Notes: generated by a model from the sequence alone, not told the origin. A DNA stretch of 64,000 bases from Neobacillus sp. CF12 (GCF_030348765.1 NZ_JAUCEU010000007.1:1420501-1484500); one strand, 5' to 3'. Positions 1 through 10,322 are shown, numbered from the stretch's first letter. Program-made: numbers and translations.

Positions 1-252
1 TGGCGCCATCATCCGTCCTAGATTTTCTGATAAATAGAACCATGGCTGTTCCCCTTTTGTCCAGCCATCAATTCCATGCTCTTTCCAATCATTTAATGAT
101 TCTAGGAGGGTTCGTTCTGCTCTTTTAGACAGAAGTCCTAATGAATTGCCATCCATATAAATGCTATTCGGTTTTATGTAAAATTCTTCTCGGAATTTAT
201 ATAGGCTATCTTCTTTGTCCAATCTTTTTGCATCATCTACTGTCAAAAGCAT
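1..252 (-). CDS. kynU: Kynureninase, N-terminal part (runs off the window)
   Basis: Kynureninase is a PLP enzyme of tryptophan breakdown that cleaves kynurenine to anthranilate and alanine. Only the first 84 residues are visible; I translated them from the minus strand because the gene leaves the window at base 1. The stretch [18 protein letters not shown] near residue 32 is the family's typical substrate-pocket segment, followed by a W-rich segment ([12 protein letters not shown]). The ATG at 250-252 is preceded by a purine-rich site (GAGAAGAGGG). A TATAAT box lies at 291-296. The rest of the operon is outside the window, so its organisation cannot be seen. Confidence 0.85.
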   Translation of the reverse strand, partial: MLLTVDDAKRLDKEDSLYKFREEFYIKPNSIYMDGNSLGLLSKRAERTLLESLNDWKEHGIDGWTKGEQPWFYLSENLGRMMAP

Positions 253-310
253 ACCTATCCCTCTTCTCAATGAATATTCTCTATAATTCTATTATACTCT
301 GAAGGAAATT

Positions 311-350
311 AGAAAACAGCCGTTCTAAGGAACTAACGCGGCTGTTTTCT
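311..350. terminator. Hairpin terminator between the small 81-aa gene and kynU
   Basis: A perfect 12-bp inverted repeat (AGAAAACAGCCG at 311-322 and its complement at 339-350) with a 16-nt loop. The arms end in A-runs or T-runs, so the core CAGCCG/CGGCTG stem is followed by TTTTCT on either strand. It most likely ends the minus-strand small gene at 367-612. Confidence 0.6.
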
Positions 351-366
351 GGTTGTGTATATTTTC

Positions 367-612
367 TTATTCTAGAACCAAAAAATATTGAATTTGATTT
401 GGTGTAATGGCTGTTATAGCTTGTAACGAATAACCAATACTTAGTAATTGCGCTAAGGTTTCTGCACAATTATCGCGAGGCGGCTCGATTGGAGCATGGT
501 AGCTTTTATATAAATGTAATAGTTGATTATTCGTCGTGCAATGAAGCAAGACCACATGTCTCCCTGTCCACGCTTGCCCGATCATGGGTTGTACTTGTCT
601 TATTCTTTTCAT
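367..612 (-). CDS. Small hypothetical protein, 81 aa
   Basis: I do not recognise this family. The predicted protein has no membrane segment or signal peptide and begins MKRIRQVQPMIG. A Shine-Dalgarno-like AAGGATG lies about 8 bases ahead of the ATG, and a 12-bp hairpin follows the stop codon, both of which favour a real gene. It lies between kynU and the P450 gene on the same strand. Overlapping open frames on the other strand have no such signals and look like shadows. Confidence 0.45.
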   Translation of the reverse strand: MKRIRQVQPMIGQAWTGRHVVLLHCTTNNQLLHLYKSYHAPIEPPRDNCAETLAQLLSIGYSLQAITAITPNQIQYFLVLE

Positions 613-741
613 GGTATGACATCCTTACTTGTTGTTACAATAGTCTATGCTTCATCTATCTGTACGTTCTATTTGATGTAGTTGTTTTTTGCAATAACGG
701 ATAACGTCCCCACCGAACCGTAAACACCGCGATAATAATAA

Positions 742-784
742 AACCTTCTTAGCATTAGTGGACGTTCCACAAAGCCAGAAGGTT
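742..784 (-). terminator. Terminator after the P450 gene
   Basis: Inverted repeat AACCTTCT (742-749) and AGAAGGTT (777-784) just past the P450 stop codon. On the minus strand the stem runs into TTATTATTATC. On the plus strand it would run into GCTTTTTT, so it may work both ways. It sits directly behind the shortened P450 coding region, leaving no room for a separate reductase remnant. Confidence 0.65.
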
Positions 785-790
785 GCTTTT

Positions 791-3175
791 TTACTGAACT
801 AATTCAGGTATCATCTGCAAAGGGGGTAAAAGTTCCAAATAGTGCTGAAACGGCATTTCACAAGCTTGATACTTTTCAAGCAAGTCAAGCATTGTAACTT
901 GATTTCTAACGATTTGTTCTTCATAGATTCCATCCTGCATCAAATATTCTAATTCCCGTTTATGAGGAGGACAAACTGTATAATCCGCAAGTTCACGAAT
1001 TTGACTTCGAGTTGCTGAATTTTGTAAATCTACATAATCCCTAAGTAGTTCATATAGATTTACATTTCGATTTAAAGGAAGATGTGAAAGGGTGTCTTTG
1101 TTTGTTGAAAGAATTACTTGGTCATTACCGTTTAGCCTATAGCGATATAAGACTCGATTGACAATCTCCATGCTATTACTTGGAAAAATACTTTCGGACT
1201 CATTTCCCTGATGGAGATACTGAATACTAAGTGTACTTTGGTCACCCTCAAGTTGAGTTAGGCCGAAAAATCCCATGGCCTGTGGCCACATAGTTTGTTG
1301 CCATATTTGTAGTTGCTCCTCTATATCACCACTTACATCTGCCTCTCCACAGAGTGAAAATCTGCTGGCTCCTTTATGGGCAAGCTGTTCGTCGATGAAC
1401 CTCGGCACTTCTTGGTAGGTGCTTGCCCAGTTAGTATCCCCACAGCCCAATACGGCGTAATGAACTCCATTAAGTTTACCCGGCTCTAGGGTTTCCAGCC
1501 ATTGCACAAACTTCCGTGCATTTTTGGGCGGCTTACCATTATAGGATGAGGTGATAATTAACACGGCCCCTCCAGTTGGCAAATTGTTAATGGCTTCATC
1601 TAGTGCTGCCACTTCACTCCGAATCCCATAACTGCTAGCCTTTTCGGCCATTTCATAGGCGATTCCTTTTGCTGTTCCCATATTGGAGCCGTAAAGGACT
1701 AGTAATGGTTGATTATTAGTACCTATAAATGAAGAATTCAGGCTTTGGTTATCCTTTTTTGTACGGGACGATATGTTCTGTAGTGTAGCCACATTGTTGT
1801 CTTTTTTAACTCTTGGTTTCACTCGCATCGTGAAATGGTCTGGTTTAAGTGTCATTGTTTGTTTTATTTTCAGTTGATAGTGATCATGATCAATTAAATC
1901 AAATTTTTGAAGAATCATCCCTAACAGCAGCGCTGCCTCGTGAAGCGCGAACTGCATCCCAATACAGGCACGTTGTCCATTACCGAACGGTTTGAAGGCA
2001 TCGTGGGGTATTTTACTAGGATCCTTAAAGCGTTCAGGACGAAACTCCTCTGCATCCTGGCCCCATGCCTCTTTATCCCGATGTAACTGTGGAAGGAGAA
2101 TCGCTACATTTTGCCTTTTCTTTATTTGATATTTCCCGCCGAGGACCATTTCTTTTTTTGCATATAAAGTAAATTGAGGCGCAGTAGGATAAAGTCTTAA
2201 TGATTCGTTTAAGATCATTCGAATATATTTTAATTGCGTTACTTGTTTATATGTAGGGATTGGACCTGTAAAGAATTGGTCTACTTCTTCATATGCCTTT
2301 TTTAGTACCTCAGGGTTTTTCAATAGCAAGTAAAGTGCAAATGACAACAAACCGCTCGTCGTTTCATGTCCGGCTATTAAAAAAGTAATGATCTGGAAAC
2401 GTATATTTTCATCATCCAACGTCTCACCTGTTTGCGGGTCCTTAGCACTAAGCATTCGGGCAAGCATATCGGTTTCACCTTGGTCTCCTCGTTCTTTACG
2501 CTCGGCAATCAGTTGATCTACTAAAGAAAACATTGATTGAGTATCTTTTTCGAATTGTTTCTTTCTTTTATACATGAGATTATTCTGAATAGGCATGCGT
2601 GTACTCTGGTGCATGGCTTCATCAAGAGAATTAACCATGCTGATAATAAAAGGATTATGATTTTCTCGATAGAAGCTGTTAAATCGATAACCAAAGCCAC
2701 ATAAACCAATTGTGTCCAGGGTCAATCTGGTCATATCATCTGGTACGTCAATACTCTCATTGTGATTCATACGTTCCCATTTCTGAACGAGCTGCTGGGC
2801 TATATCCACCATCATCGAGTGATAACCTTTCATGGCTTGTTGACTAAATGATGGCACAAGGATGTTGTGAGCTTTTTGCCAGTTAGGCTCACTTGTTTTG
2901 CTGGTAAAGAGCCCGTCTCCGGAAAAAGCACGAACCTTACTTAAACCGCCTAAAAGGCTCTTGTCGAATGTTGAATCATTACAAACCTCGGCAACCAATT
3001 TATGTCCGGAAAGAAAGATGGTTGAGAATCCACCATAGAATTCCATGCGAAAAATCGGACCGTATTCCTCTGCAAGTTTACATAATGAAAGGGTTGGTGA
3101 TTCTTTGTCAATTAAAGGCAAGTTGCCAAGCGGACCAAACGTTTTTGGCTGCGGGATTGGGATGAGGGTCTCCAT
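791..3175 (-). CDS. CYP102-type cytochrome P450 fused to a flavodoxin domain, with the FAD/NADPH reductase part lost
   Basis: P450 BM3-type fatty-acid monooxygenases fuse a heme domain to an FMN/FAD reductase in about 1050 residues; this protein has 794. The heme domain (about 1-455) has the I-helix AGHETTS (268-274), ESLR (324-327) and the heme-cysteine loop [10 protein letters not shown] with C404. A flavodoxin-like FMN domain follows (about 489-640, GSNMGTAKG). The remainder resembles only the helical linker of the FAD domain ([30 protein letters not shown]). Compared with BM3, roughly 45-50 residues are missing in frame before it, and the protein stops just where the FAD-binding RPRYYSISSSP segment should start. 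The FAD core and whole NADP domain are absent. A strong terminator follows at once. Unless another reductase supplies electrons, it cannot be self-sufficient, so this is either a decaying gene or a partner-dependent P450. It lies behind a TetR-type operator. Confidence 0.85.
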   Translation of the reverse strand: METLIPIPQPKTFGPLGNLPLIDKESPTLSLCKLAEEYGPIFRMEFYGGFSTIFLSGHKLVAEVCNDSTFDKSLLGGLSKVRAFSGDGLFTSKTSEPNWQKAHNILVPSFSQQAMKGYHSMMVDIAQQLVQKWERMNHNESIDVPDDMTRLTLDTIGLCGFGYRFNSFYRENHNPFIISMVNSLDEAMHQSTRMPIQNNLMYKRKKQFEKDTQSMFSLVDQLIAERKERGDQGETDMLARMLSAKDPQTGETLDDENIRFQIITFLIAGHETTSGLLSFALYLLLKNPEVLKKAYEEVDQFFTGPIPTYKQVTQLKYIRMILNESLRLYPTAPQFTLYAKKEMVLGGKYQIKKRQNVAILLPQLHRDKEAWGQDAEEFRPERFKDPSKIPHDAFKPFGNGQRACIGMQFALHEAALLLGMILQKFDLIDHDHYQLKIKQTMTLKPDHFTMRVKPRVKKDNNVATLQNISSRTKKDNQSLNSSFIGTNNQPLLVLYGSNMGTAKGIAYEMAEKASSYGIRSEVAALDEAINNLPTGGAVLIITSSYNGKPPKNARKFVQWLETLEPGKLNGVHYAVLGCGDTNWASTYQEVPRFIDEQLAHKGASRFSLCGEADVSGDIEEQLQIWQQTMWPQAMGFFGLTQLEGDQSTLSIQYLHQGNESESIFPSNSMEIVNRVLYRYRLNGNDQVILSTNKDTLSHLPLNRNVNLYELLRDYVDLQNSATRSQIRELADYTVCPPHKRELEYLMQDGIYEEQIVRNQVTMLDLLEKYQACEMPFQHYLELLPPLQMIPELVQ

Positions 3176-3208
3176 GAAAAATTCTCCTTTGATTAGTAAT
3201 AGTCATAT

Positions 3209-3226
3209 TGAATGAACATTCATTCA
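3209..3226. promoter_or_regulatory. TetR-family operator (FadR/BM3R1-like) of the P450 gene
   Basis: TGAATGAACATTCATTCA has perfect 8-bp arms around a 2-bp centre. It fits the FadR (YsiA) box known from Bacillus fatty-acid degradation genes and resembles the site of BM3R1, the repressor of P450 BM3. It begins about 12 bp downstream of the predicted -10 box, where a bound repressor would block initiation. The regulator gene itself is not in the window. Confidence 0.7.
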
Positions 3227-3237
3227 TTTTTTTAATT

Positions 3238-3267
3238 AGTATAATACCTCACCTGATATAACGTCAA
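3238..3267 (-). promoter_or_regulatory. Predicted sigma-A promoter of the P450 gene
   Basis: On the minus strand TTGACG (plus 3262-3267) is followed after 18 bases by TATACT (plus 3238-3243). The TetR-type operator lies just downstream and a GGAG ribosome site precedes the ATG. Confidence 0.5.
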
Positions 3268-3300
3268 TCTAATTGTCGAAATATTTACAAATAAAAATCA

Positions 3301-3328
3301 AGGCGTGATCCAACAATAGATCACGCCT
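3301..3328 (-). terminator. Terminator overlapping the end of the MFS gene
   Basis: AGGCGTGATC (3301-3310) and GATCACGCCT (3319-3328) form a perfect 10-bp stem followed on the minus strand by TTGATTTTTATTTG. The stop codon of the MFS gene lies inside the stem. Confidence 0.8.
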
Positions 3329-4622
3329 GCGCTTTTACCTGTTTAGTACTGGACCAAATAATAACAGGAATCAACAAGAGCGAAAGAAGACCTCCCCCAA
3401 CTGAGAGAGCAGCGTAACTGGAATTCGCTACAACTACCCCAGATAGTACACCTCCCGATGCTCCAGATAAGGCAACCATAACATCTACAGTACCCTGGGT
3501 CTTAGCACGATTGGCCGTATTCGTTGAATCTACTAGAATCGCGGTTCCACTTATTAATCCGAAATTCCAGCCTAATCCTAGCAATATGAGCGCCAAAGTA
3601 AGTAAAGTCATCGATTCACCAGGTGCAATAGCAGCTAGTACGCCTGCTGCTAGTAAGGTGACACCTGCTGCGATTGCCATGTATAGGCGTCCAATCCGAT
3701 CAACGAGGGCTCCTGTTAGGAGAGATGGAAGATACATTGCACCAACATGGAATCCAATAATCATACCAACTTCATTTAATCCATGCCCGTGCTTCCCCAT
3801 ATGTACAGGCGTCATGGTCATGATGGCAACCATCACCAATTGGGTTAACACCATTAATGTTGCTGCTGCAACAATTCCTCTCTTGTTAAACGAAAGTGTA
3901 GCTGGATTACGAACTGAAAGTATGTCACTATTCTTTTTCTTGTCGTCCGCGATTGCTTTTGCAACGATGAGAGGGTCCGGACGCAGTAACAGTAGAAGAA
4001 CCAAACCAGCAAGAATATAAGTTGCTGCAGCTAATAAAAACGGTCCCGATAATGCTGGTATGCCGATTTTGATCGCAAATCGCCCCATTACATCGACCAA
4101 ATTGGGACCCGCAACTGCACCAAATGTGGTCGATACCATGGCAATACTAATGGCTGTCGCTCTCTGCTTGGGACTTGCCAAGTCGGTGCCTGCATAGCGG
4201 GCTTGTAAGTTTGTGGCACCTCCTGAACCATAGAGTAGTAGTGAGACAAATAGTAGGAATATATTATTGGTTATCGCTGCACCGACTACGCCAATCGCTC
4301 CCATTCCCCCAGCAAGAAAACCCGCAGCCAGCCCTGTCCTGCGGCCGTATCGTTGTGAGAACCTTCCTACAAGTAGTGCTGCCCCAGCAGACCCAAGAGT
4401 GAATAACGCTGTTGGAACTCCCGAAAAATTATCTGTCCCCAACATATCCTGAGCTAGAAGTGCTCCTACCGTTATGCCAGCTGCAAGTCCGGCGCCACCG
4501 AAAATTTGTGATAAAACTACGATAATCAACGTCCGTCGATATAAAGCTCGCTGTTTTTCTAGTGAGTCAATGTATTCCTGATACTTATTAAAAGCACCTG
4601 AATCATCCTGTTTATCTGACAT
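3321..4622 (-). CDS. MFS transporter, multidrug-efflux-like
   Basis: A major facilitator superfamily permease of 433 residues with about 12 hydrophobic segments. The GRFSQRYGRR loop after the second segment is the family's motif A, and KQRATAIS follows in the next cytoplasmic loop. A basic, acidic-rich central loop (RPDPLIVAKAIADDKKKN) separates the two halves. I place the start at MSDKQDDSG because GGGAGAGGTG lies 5-8 bases ahead; the frame stays open for 35 more residues upstream without such a site. The N-terminal 40 residues are hydrophilic. The substrate cannot be told from the sequence; it stands alone between two terminators, so no neighbour helps. Confidence 0.8.
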   Translation of the reverse strand: MSDKQDDSGAFNKYQEYIDSLEKQRALYRRTLIIVVLSQIFGGAGLAAGITVGALLAQDMLGTDNFSGVPTALFTLGSAGAALLVGRFSQRYGRRTGLAAGFLAGGMGAIGVVGAAITNNIFLLFVSLLLYGSGGATNLQARYAGTDLASPKQRATAISIAMVSTTFGAVAGPNLVDVMGRFAIKIGIPALSGPFLLAAATYILAGLVLLLLLRPDPLIVAKAIADDKKKNSDILSVRNPATLSFNKRGIVAAATLMVLTQLVMVAIMTMTPVHMGKHGHGLNEVGMIIGFHVGAMYLPSLLTGALVDRIGRLYMAIAAGVTLLAAGVLAAIAPGESMTLLTLALILLGLGWNFGLISGTAILVDSTNTANRAKTQGTVDVMVALSGASGGVLSGVVVANSSYAALSVGGGLLSLLLIPVIIWSSTKQVKAQA

Positions 4623-4730
4623 AACTACACCTCTCCCAATTGCAACATAATTGATACTGATTACTAAATAATACCATTTAGGGTTAATAACGAAAACATT
4701 TTTTATACGTGTTTTTAACCAATGCAAAAG

Positions 4731-4757
4731 AGCCGGTTCTTTAATCTCGAACCGACT
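4731..4757 (-). terminator. Terminator after the large subtilase gene
   Basis: AGCCGGTTC (4731-4739) pairs with GAACCGACT (4749-4757). The one mismatch becomes a G-U wobble on the minus strand, and CTTTTG follows there, so the minus-strand reading is favoured. Confidence 0.7.
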
Positions 4758-4770
4758 TTTTCGTATGATT

Positions 4771-7700
4771 TTATGGTTGTTGTAAGACCGTTACAGATTG
4801 CGGACTTGTCGTCACTTTAAAGCCTTGTTTGTTTTCCACTTCTGCTGATACTGTATACGTGCCATTAGGAAGATCTGCCTCCGGTTTCCACTCTAAGTGA
4901 ATTTCATGCTCATTTTCCACCACAATCGAGTCAACGACCATACCACTTCCATCTTTAATATTAATCGTCCAATTCACTCGATTATTGGCAAAAGCATTAA
5001 TTCCCGCAGGGGTACTTTCATTTACATTTTTATTTGGATATACGCTGAACCAACTGACAAGCATTTCATCATTAATATACGAAGGATCTCCCCAAACGGT
5101 ATATCCATGGTTAAGCGCGACGTCTGAACCTAACACGACAACACTCTTCGGTTCCTCTTTTACAAGAACTGACGTTTGTCCCTGCGCTAGCGGCATATAC
5201 TTACCGTTATACCAAATGATTGCACCGTAAAAGCCACTGCCATTCTCGTTATCCACCGCCTTGAAGGTTATTTCATATTGTCCTTCTTTTGGCTGTACTT
5301 GGATATCGGATACTACCGGAGCAACAGAATCTACTTTAACTGGAAGCTTCACTTCTTGTGGTTTCGCATTCTTGTAATCTAGTGTTGTTTTAATAACATA
5401 GTTGTAGCTGCCATCTTTGACTACTTGTCCATTTTTGTCCTTTACGTCCCATAAATATCCACCATTCATATAGTCCCGATAGGCCATAACATTCTTACGG
5501 AACTTCCATGGCTTCCCAGTGTATTCACTAAAGTCACCTAAATATTGAACGAGTTGTCCATTTTGATTTTCCACGTACATTTCTGTTTTCTCTAAATTAC
5601 GAAGTGTGGTGAATGTCGGGAATACACCTGGATAAATCGTGTTTGGAGATATCACGATACGGTCCGTATTGAATGTTCCCTTTCTAGGATCATAACCTAA
5701 TGGGAATGTGCCTTCTGAGAATGGCTCATCATTCCAAAGCACCGTATATCCTAAGAAAGCATCTTTATCCCATGCTGCTGGATCTAAGTTCTGAGCTTGA
5801 TCCCATTTACCATAGAAGCCCATGTAAGGAACGGTTATTGGAACGGCCGATTCACTGTTTTTGCCAGTTGGCACAAGACGTACATACCCTTCAACAAACG
5901 TGCCTTCCTTTAAGCTGGCTGGTAATGAAATCTGGATGTCTAAATATTTCTCTTGCCCCGGTTTAATCTTTAATGTCTTTCCTTCTGTATGAGTTACTTT
6001 TTCCCCGTTTACCAAAACGGAAGCACCCTGTACCCGCTTACTCGTTAACGTTAAATATTCTTTAGAATCCAATGTTCCATCATTGTCTAAGTCATATTTT
6101 TTTGTTTCTGTATCGTCCGTCAATACATCAACGTATACACTGTATTCTAGGTCTTTTACATCTAAGTTTTGTAGAGCTTCTACATTCAACTTGAAGTGTG
6201 CATTGTTGCCCGTAATTTCTTTTAAGGCAACTGCTCCGGCTTGCTCTAATGGAGTTTTATCACTCGTAACAAGGACAGGTGTTTTAATGGCATTTTGAAT
6301 TTGCATTAAGCCAGATCCTTGTACACGCGGTGAGTATGGTACCTCACTATTGGTGCGTGGGTCTTGTATTAATTGTGCTGTATTCATTAATGCGATTTTT
6401 GCTTTTAATGCTGTTTCCTTAGAATGAGCTAAGCCTTTTTCATATAATGCTTGCAGTAATAATGCTGAACCGCCAGCCACATGCGGAGTTGCCATCGATG
6501 TACCGCTCATAATCTCATACTCATTACCCGTAACCGTTGAATAAATGTTACCACCAGGTGCAGAAATCTCTGGTTTAAAATCTAATGTGTGTGGTGCACC
6601 ATAGGATGAGAAATCAGATATCGCATTTTTATCAGGATTTTCAATATAAATTCCTTTGGACATTTTCATTTTTACACTTTGTCCACTTGTAAGCTTCGCA
6701 ATTAACGCATCTCCTGCCTCTTTACTTGTCGTTGCGGCAGGAATAAAGAAGGAACTTAGATATACGTAGGGATAATCAGCTACTTCACTAGGTGGCACAA
6801 GGATAACTGCTTTTGCGCCTTTCTTTTTCGCTTCATTTTGTACATACGTGTAAGTAGCATATGGCTGATTCGGTTTGGCAACTACAATTTTACCAGTCAC
6901 ATCTTTTCCAACGAAATCTGCTGTTTTCCCTTCCCCAACATATGCCAATTCATAGCTCTTGCCCACTTCCAGTACTCTTGAGAGCTTGAAATTATATTGA
7001 GTTTGGTCTTGGTATGGGAGCTGCAAGCCATTTTCCTCTGCTAATGTATTCATATGAATATTTGTATTTTCATAGGAAGCGACTGACAGGGCATAAGGAC
7101 TTACGCTTGGTTCTCCTACTGTCCCAATATCCGGGTTTTCTGAATATGGTTTCGCTGCAGATTGTAAAAGATTGTTTTTTGTGCTGTAAGCGGAGTTTCC
7201 ACCAGCGACCACTACAAGTGTCCCTTGTTCGGTTGCTTCTCGAATCGATTTTTGAATTGGATCGTTCTCCTCTCCAACATATCCCGCATCAGAGCCTAAA
7301 CTCATGTTAATGACATCTGCTCCCATTGTGACTGCATGCTCTATACCCGCAATAATGTCATCTTCATATGCACCCCCGCCATTATCTGAAAATACTTTTT
7401 CCGCAAGCAGCTGCACACCTGGAGCAATACCTTGTACACCGTCATTTTCCTCATCCCCATTTGCCCCTACTGTCCCTGCTACGTGCATACCATGCGAAGA
7501 ACCGTTTTGCCCGCGAGGAATGACATCCGTATCTTTATCGGCCCAGTCATATCCTGTTGGAACCTTGTCGTTGTACCATACCTCACTTACCTCGGTTTCA
7601 GCAAATTTACCTTCAATTCCCTCTTGTGTCCACTTTTGTTTCTCTTTTCCTTGTTCTGTTAACTTCATATCTTGATGACTGAAGTCAATTCCAGAGTCGA

Positions 7701-8298
7701 CAATCGCAACAAGCAATCCTTCTCCTTCGTAACCATATTCCTCCCATACCTTTTGGGCTTGTACTAATTCTTTGCTAGCTCCCATTGAGGGTTGGAACGT
7801 CCTCGCAATATGTACATTTGTTACACCAGGGGTCGCTTGAATTTCCTTTAGATTACTAAACTCAGTTTCTATACTAAATCCATTAAAGGCTTCATAGAAA
7901 CGATTCTTTACTTTACCTGCAGATTTAGTCTTAGAAATTTGAGCAATCACATGATCTTGTTTTTGTTTATACTTTGCCTTCTTGTTTTGTTTAGAGTCCC
8001 CCACTGTGTCAGGCTGTTCTACCTCAACAATTAGACGCACCTTTTCATTAGGCTGATACGGTTTTGCTAGACCGTTTTTCTTTAAATCCTTATATCCAAA
8101 CTGGTCTGCGGCAGCTTCTGCAGCTTGTCTTTGTTCATCCAAGAATATTTTCTGCCCTTGTTTCACAATCTCCTCTACACTTGGAGCGGGAACCGGATTC
8201 GTTCCTATTCCTTCCGCAAAACCTGTTGAAGATAACAACATCGTTGCTAATGCTGACGTTGTAAATACTTTAAACGGTAACCTTCTTCTCTTTTTCAT
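4771..8298 (-). CDS. Secreted subtilisin-like serine protease (S8, lactocepin/Vpr type)
   Basis: An extracellular endopeptidase of 1175 residues. An N-terminal signal peptide (MKKRRR then a hydrophobic stretch, probable cleavage after GFA near 28) is followed by an I9-type propeptide (about 80-175). The S8 catalytic domain has D201 (IVDSGID), H269 (SHGMHVAG) and S601 (GTSMATPH). A PA domain is inserted between His and Ser (about 410-550). The C-terminal half has several Fn3/Ig-like domains, with a calcium-loop motif DLDNDGTLDSKE at 736-747. There is no sortase motif or S-layer domain, so it is probably released. I chose the start at MKKRRR because GAGGGG lies 12 bases upstream and the signal peptide starts there; the frame is open 15 residues further with no ribosome site. 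A decayed relative lies divergently next to it. Confidence 0.9.
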   Translation of the reverse strand: MKKRRRLPFKVFTTSALATMLLSSTGFAEGIGTNPVPAPSVEEIVKQGQKIFLDEQRQAAEAAADQFGYKDLKKNGLAKPYQPNEKVRLIVEVEQPDTVGDSKQNKKAKYKQKQDHVIAQISKTKSAGKVKNRFYEAFNGFSIETEFSNLKEIQATPGVTNVHIARTFQPSMGASKELVQAQKVWEEYGYEGEGLLVAIVDSGIDFSHQDMKLTEQGKEKQKWTQEGIEGKFAETEVSEVWYNDKVPTGYDWADKDTDVIPRGQNGSSHGMHVAGTVGANGDEENDGVQGIAPGVQLLAEKVFSDNGGGAYEDDIIAGIEHAVTMGADVINMSLGSDAGYVGEENDPIQKSIREATEQGTLVVVAGGNSAYSTKNNLLQSAAKPYSENPDIGTVGEPSVSPYALSVASYENTNIHMNTLAEENGLQLPYQDQTQYNFKLSRVLEVGKSYELAYVGEGKTADFVGKDVTGKIVVAKPNQPYATYTYVQNEAKKKGAKAVILVPPSEVADYPYVYLSSFFIPAATTSKEAGDALIAKLTSGQSVKMKMSKGIYIENPDKNAISDFSSYGAPHTLDFKPEISAPGGNIYSTVTGNEYEIMSGTSMATPHVAGGSALLLQALYEKGLAHSKETALKAKIALMNTAQLIQDPRTNSEVPYSPRVQGSGLMQIQNAIKTPVLVTSDKTPLEQAGAVALKEITGNNAHFKLNVEALQNLDVKDLEYSVYVDVLTDDTETKKYDLDNDGTLDSKEYLTLTSKRVQGASVLVNGEKVTHTEGKTLKIKPGQEKYLDIQISLPASLKEGTFVEGYVRLVPTGKNSESAVPITVPYMGFYGKWDQAQNLDPAAWDKDAFLGYTVLWNDEPFSEGTFPLGYDPRKGTFNTDRIVISPNTIYPGVFPTFTTLRNLEKTEMYVENQNGQLVQYLGDFSEYTGKPWKFRKNVMAYRDYMNGGYLWDVKDKNGQVVKDGSYNYVIKTTLDYKNAKPQEVKLPVKVDSVAPVVSDIQVQPKEGQYEITFKAVDNENGSGFYGAIIWYNGKYMPLAQGQTSVLVKEEPKSVVVLGSDVALNHGYTVWGDPSYINDEMLVSWFSVYPNKNVNESTPAGINAFANNRVNWTINIKDGSGMVVDSIVVENEHEIHLEWKPEADLPNGTYTVSAEVENKQGFKVTTSPQSVTVLQQP

Positions 8299-8581
8299 AT
8301 TTTCACGTTTCCCCTCTATTAATAGATAATCTAACTTTTCCATTTTTCAAAATATTAACACAACTATAATCTTAATAACTTTGCACCCAATAATCTATTG
8401 GGGTTATAAATTAGGTAAAATGTACTGCAAAACCTTGTATAAGATTTATTTTTGTTATTTCTTGAGATTATCCGGTATAGAAGTCACGCTTAAATACCCC
8501 CATTTGCGGCTCTTATACTCCAACCTATAATGAAAGTTGATAATCTAAAAAATTAGTAGAAAGAGAAAGGGTGTTAAAAGA

Positions 8582-10304
8582 TTGAAAAAGAAAGCTTCAT
8601 CCTCAATAAAATTAGTCTTTACCTGTTTTATAGCAACTAGTTTACTATTTTCTAGTAATACTCAAATGTTTGCAGAAACTACCACTCCTAGCAAAATCAC
8701 CAACGTTGAACAATACCTACAACATTTAACAAAGCAAGACAGAGACCGAATTCATAACCATCAAGAAGTGGGAGTTCCCCATAAATACCTATCCCCTACT
8801 CTTGACACTGTCAGCAACAAACCTGTTAACATCATTGTTCAATTCACACAGGATCCTGCTATAACAGATGTGAAAAAGAATGCTGAAATCGGAGAAACAC
8901 TGACTCTAAGCGAAGCAAGTAAAAAAGTTGAGGAGTCTCATCAAAACTTCAAGAAAAAGATAGGACAAGCAAAAAAAGCTGCGCCAAACTTAGAAATCAG
9001 AAAAGAATATCGTCATAGCTTTAACGGTGTTGCGATGACAGTACCAGCTAAGGATGTGCAAACACTCCTCTCGATGGAAGGGATAAAAGCAATTTGGGAA
9101 GATATACAAGTATCGGTAGAGCCACCTGTTCCGGAGAATGAAGAAACACAAACGAAAAACACATCCCCTGCTCTAGACAGCATTGCTCATATCGGTGCCA
9201 CAAAACTTCATGATGAGGGCATTACGGGTAAAGGATTAAGGTTGGCGTCATTGATACAGGGATAGATTATACACACCTAGATTTAAAAGATGCCTTTAAG
9301 GGTGGATATGACTTTGTCAATAACGATGCAGATCCAATGGAAACAACGTATGAAGAATGGAAACAATCTGGAGAGCCTGAAATAAGTCCATTAGGCGGAT
9401 CGACATATTATACGTCTCATGGGACTCATGTGTCTGGTACGATTGCCGGACAAGGAAAAAACAATGCTGACATTGCCGTCACAGGGGTTGCTCCAGGAGT
9501 AGAATTATATGGATATAAGGTGTTAGGTCCATATGGATCAGGTTCATACAGTAATATTTTAGCAGGGATTGAAAGAGCCGTGGTAGATGGGATGGATGTG
9601 ATTAACCTTTCATTAGGCAGCAATCATAATGATCCACTAGACCCAACCTCTATTGCCATCAACAACGCTGCTCTAGCAGGTACAGTTGCAGTTATCGCTG
9701 CAGGAAACTCTGGAAGTGATTTATATTCTCTCGGATCACCTGGAACTTCAGCATTAGCGCTAACTATTGGTGCAAGCGATTATTCGATTACAGTGCCAAC
9801 AGCAAGTGCTGCAGTCGATAATCTTTCCTTTACCGATTTACGATTGCTTGCAAAAAACTACAGTGATGATTTAAATGCATTGAAAAATCAAGCACTTTCC
9901 ATCATTGATGTTGGATTAGGCTATGATTACAATTACGACGGCAAAGATGTAAATGGAAAAATGGTACTTATTGAACGTGGGATTTTTAGTTTAAATGAAA
10001 AGGTTATGATCGCCAAAAAACATGGGGCCACAGCGGTTTTACTGTATAATAATGACCCAAAAGAAGGGCAGATTCCTCATTATCTAGGTGATGGTTCTGA
10101 ATTCATTCCTGCTTTCGCTCTTAGGGTAAGGACAAGCGTGAAGCAGACATCAATTTTGATGGTGTCGTAGATGCAAATGATATGCAATTTATAAAACAAC
10201 ACTATTTAAAACAAAACCCTGATGTCCAAAAAGCTCCTAAAGGAAAAGAGATCTACAATGGGAAAAGATTAGAGGATATTTTAACAGAATTAAATATTCA
10301 ATAA
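8582..10304 (+). pseudogene. Decayed S8 subtilase with dockerin-like C-terminus
   Basis: The intact gene would be a secreted subtilase like its neighbour. A TTG start with AGAAAGGGTG upstream opens a signal peptide, then an I9-type propeptide. The frame breaks near 9236-9240: one missing A after GGATTA shifts the reading so that GVIDTGIDYTHLD (catalytic Asp) continues in the next frame. Catalytic His (SHGTHVSG) and Asn regions and a PA domain follow. Near 10115 the reading jumps again: the catalytic Ser region and all Fn3 domains are missing, and a short tail with DINFDGVVDANDMQFIKQHY, a dockerin type I calcium loop, runs to the TAA at 10302-10304. With a frameshift and a large internal deletion it cannot make an active protease. 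Confidence 0.9.
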
Positions 10305-10322
10305 TTCCCTTCAAAAAAAACG

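Noticed and set aside
489..704. A 71-residue open frame on the plus strand overlapping the small minus-strand gene
   Set aside because: No ribosome site, low-complexity hydrophobic translation, and a better-supported gene on the other strand.
3511..4020. A 169-residue plus-strand open frame inside the MFS gene
   Set aside because: It mirrors a clear MFS reading frame; the translation has no family features.
9236..9240. Programmed frameshift in the subtilase instead of a mutation
   Set aside because: No slippery heptamer or stimulating structure is visible, and the gene also lost its catalytic serine region downstream.
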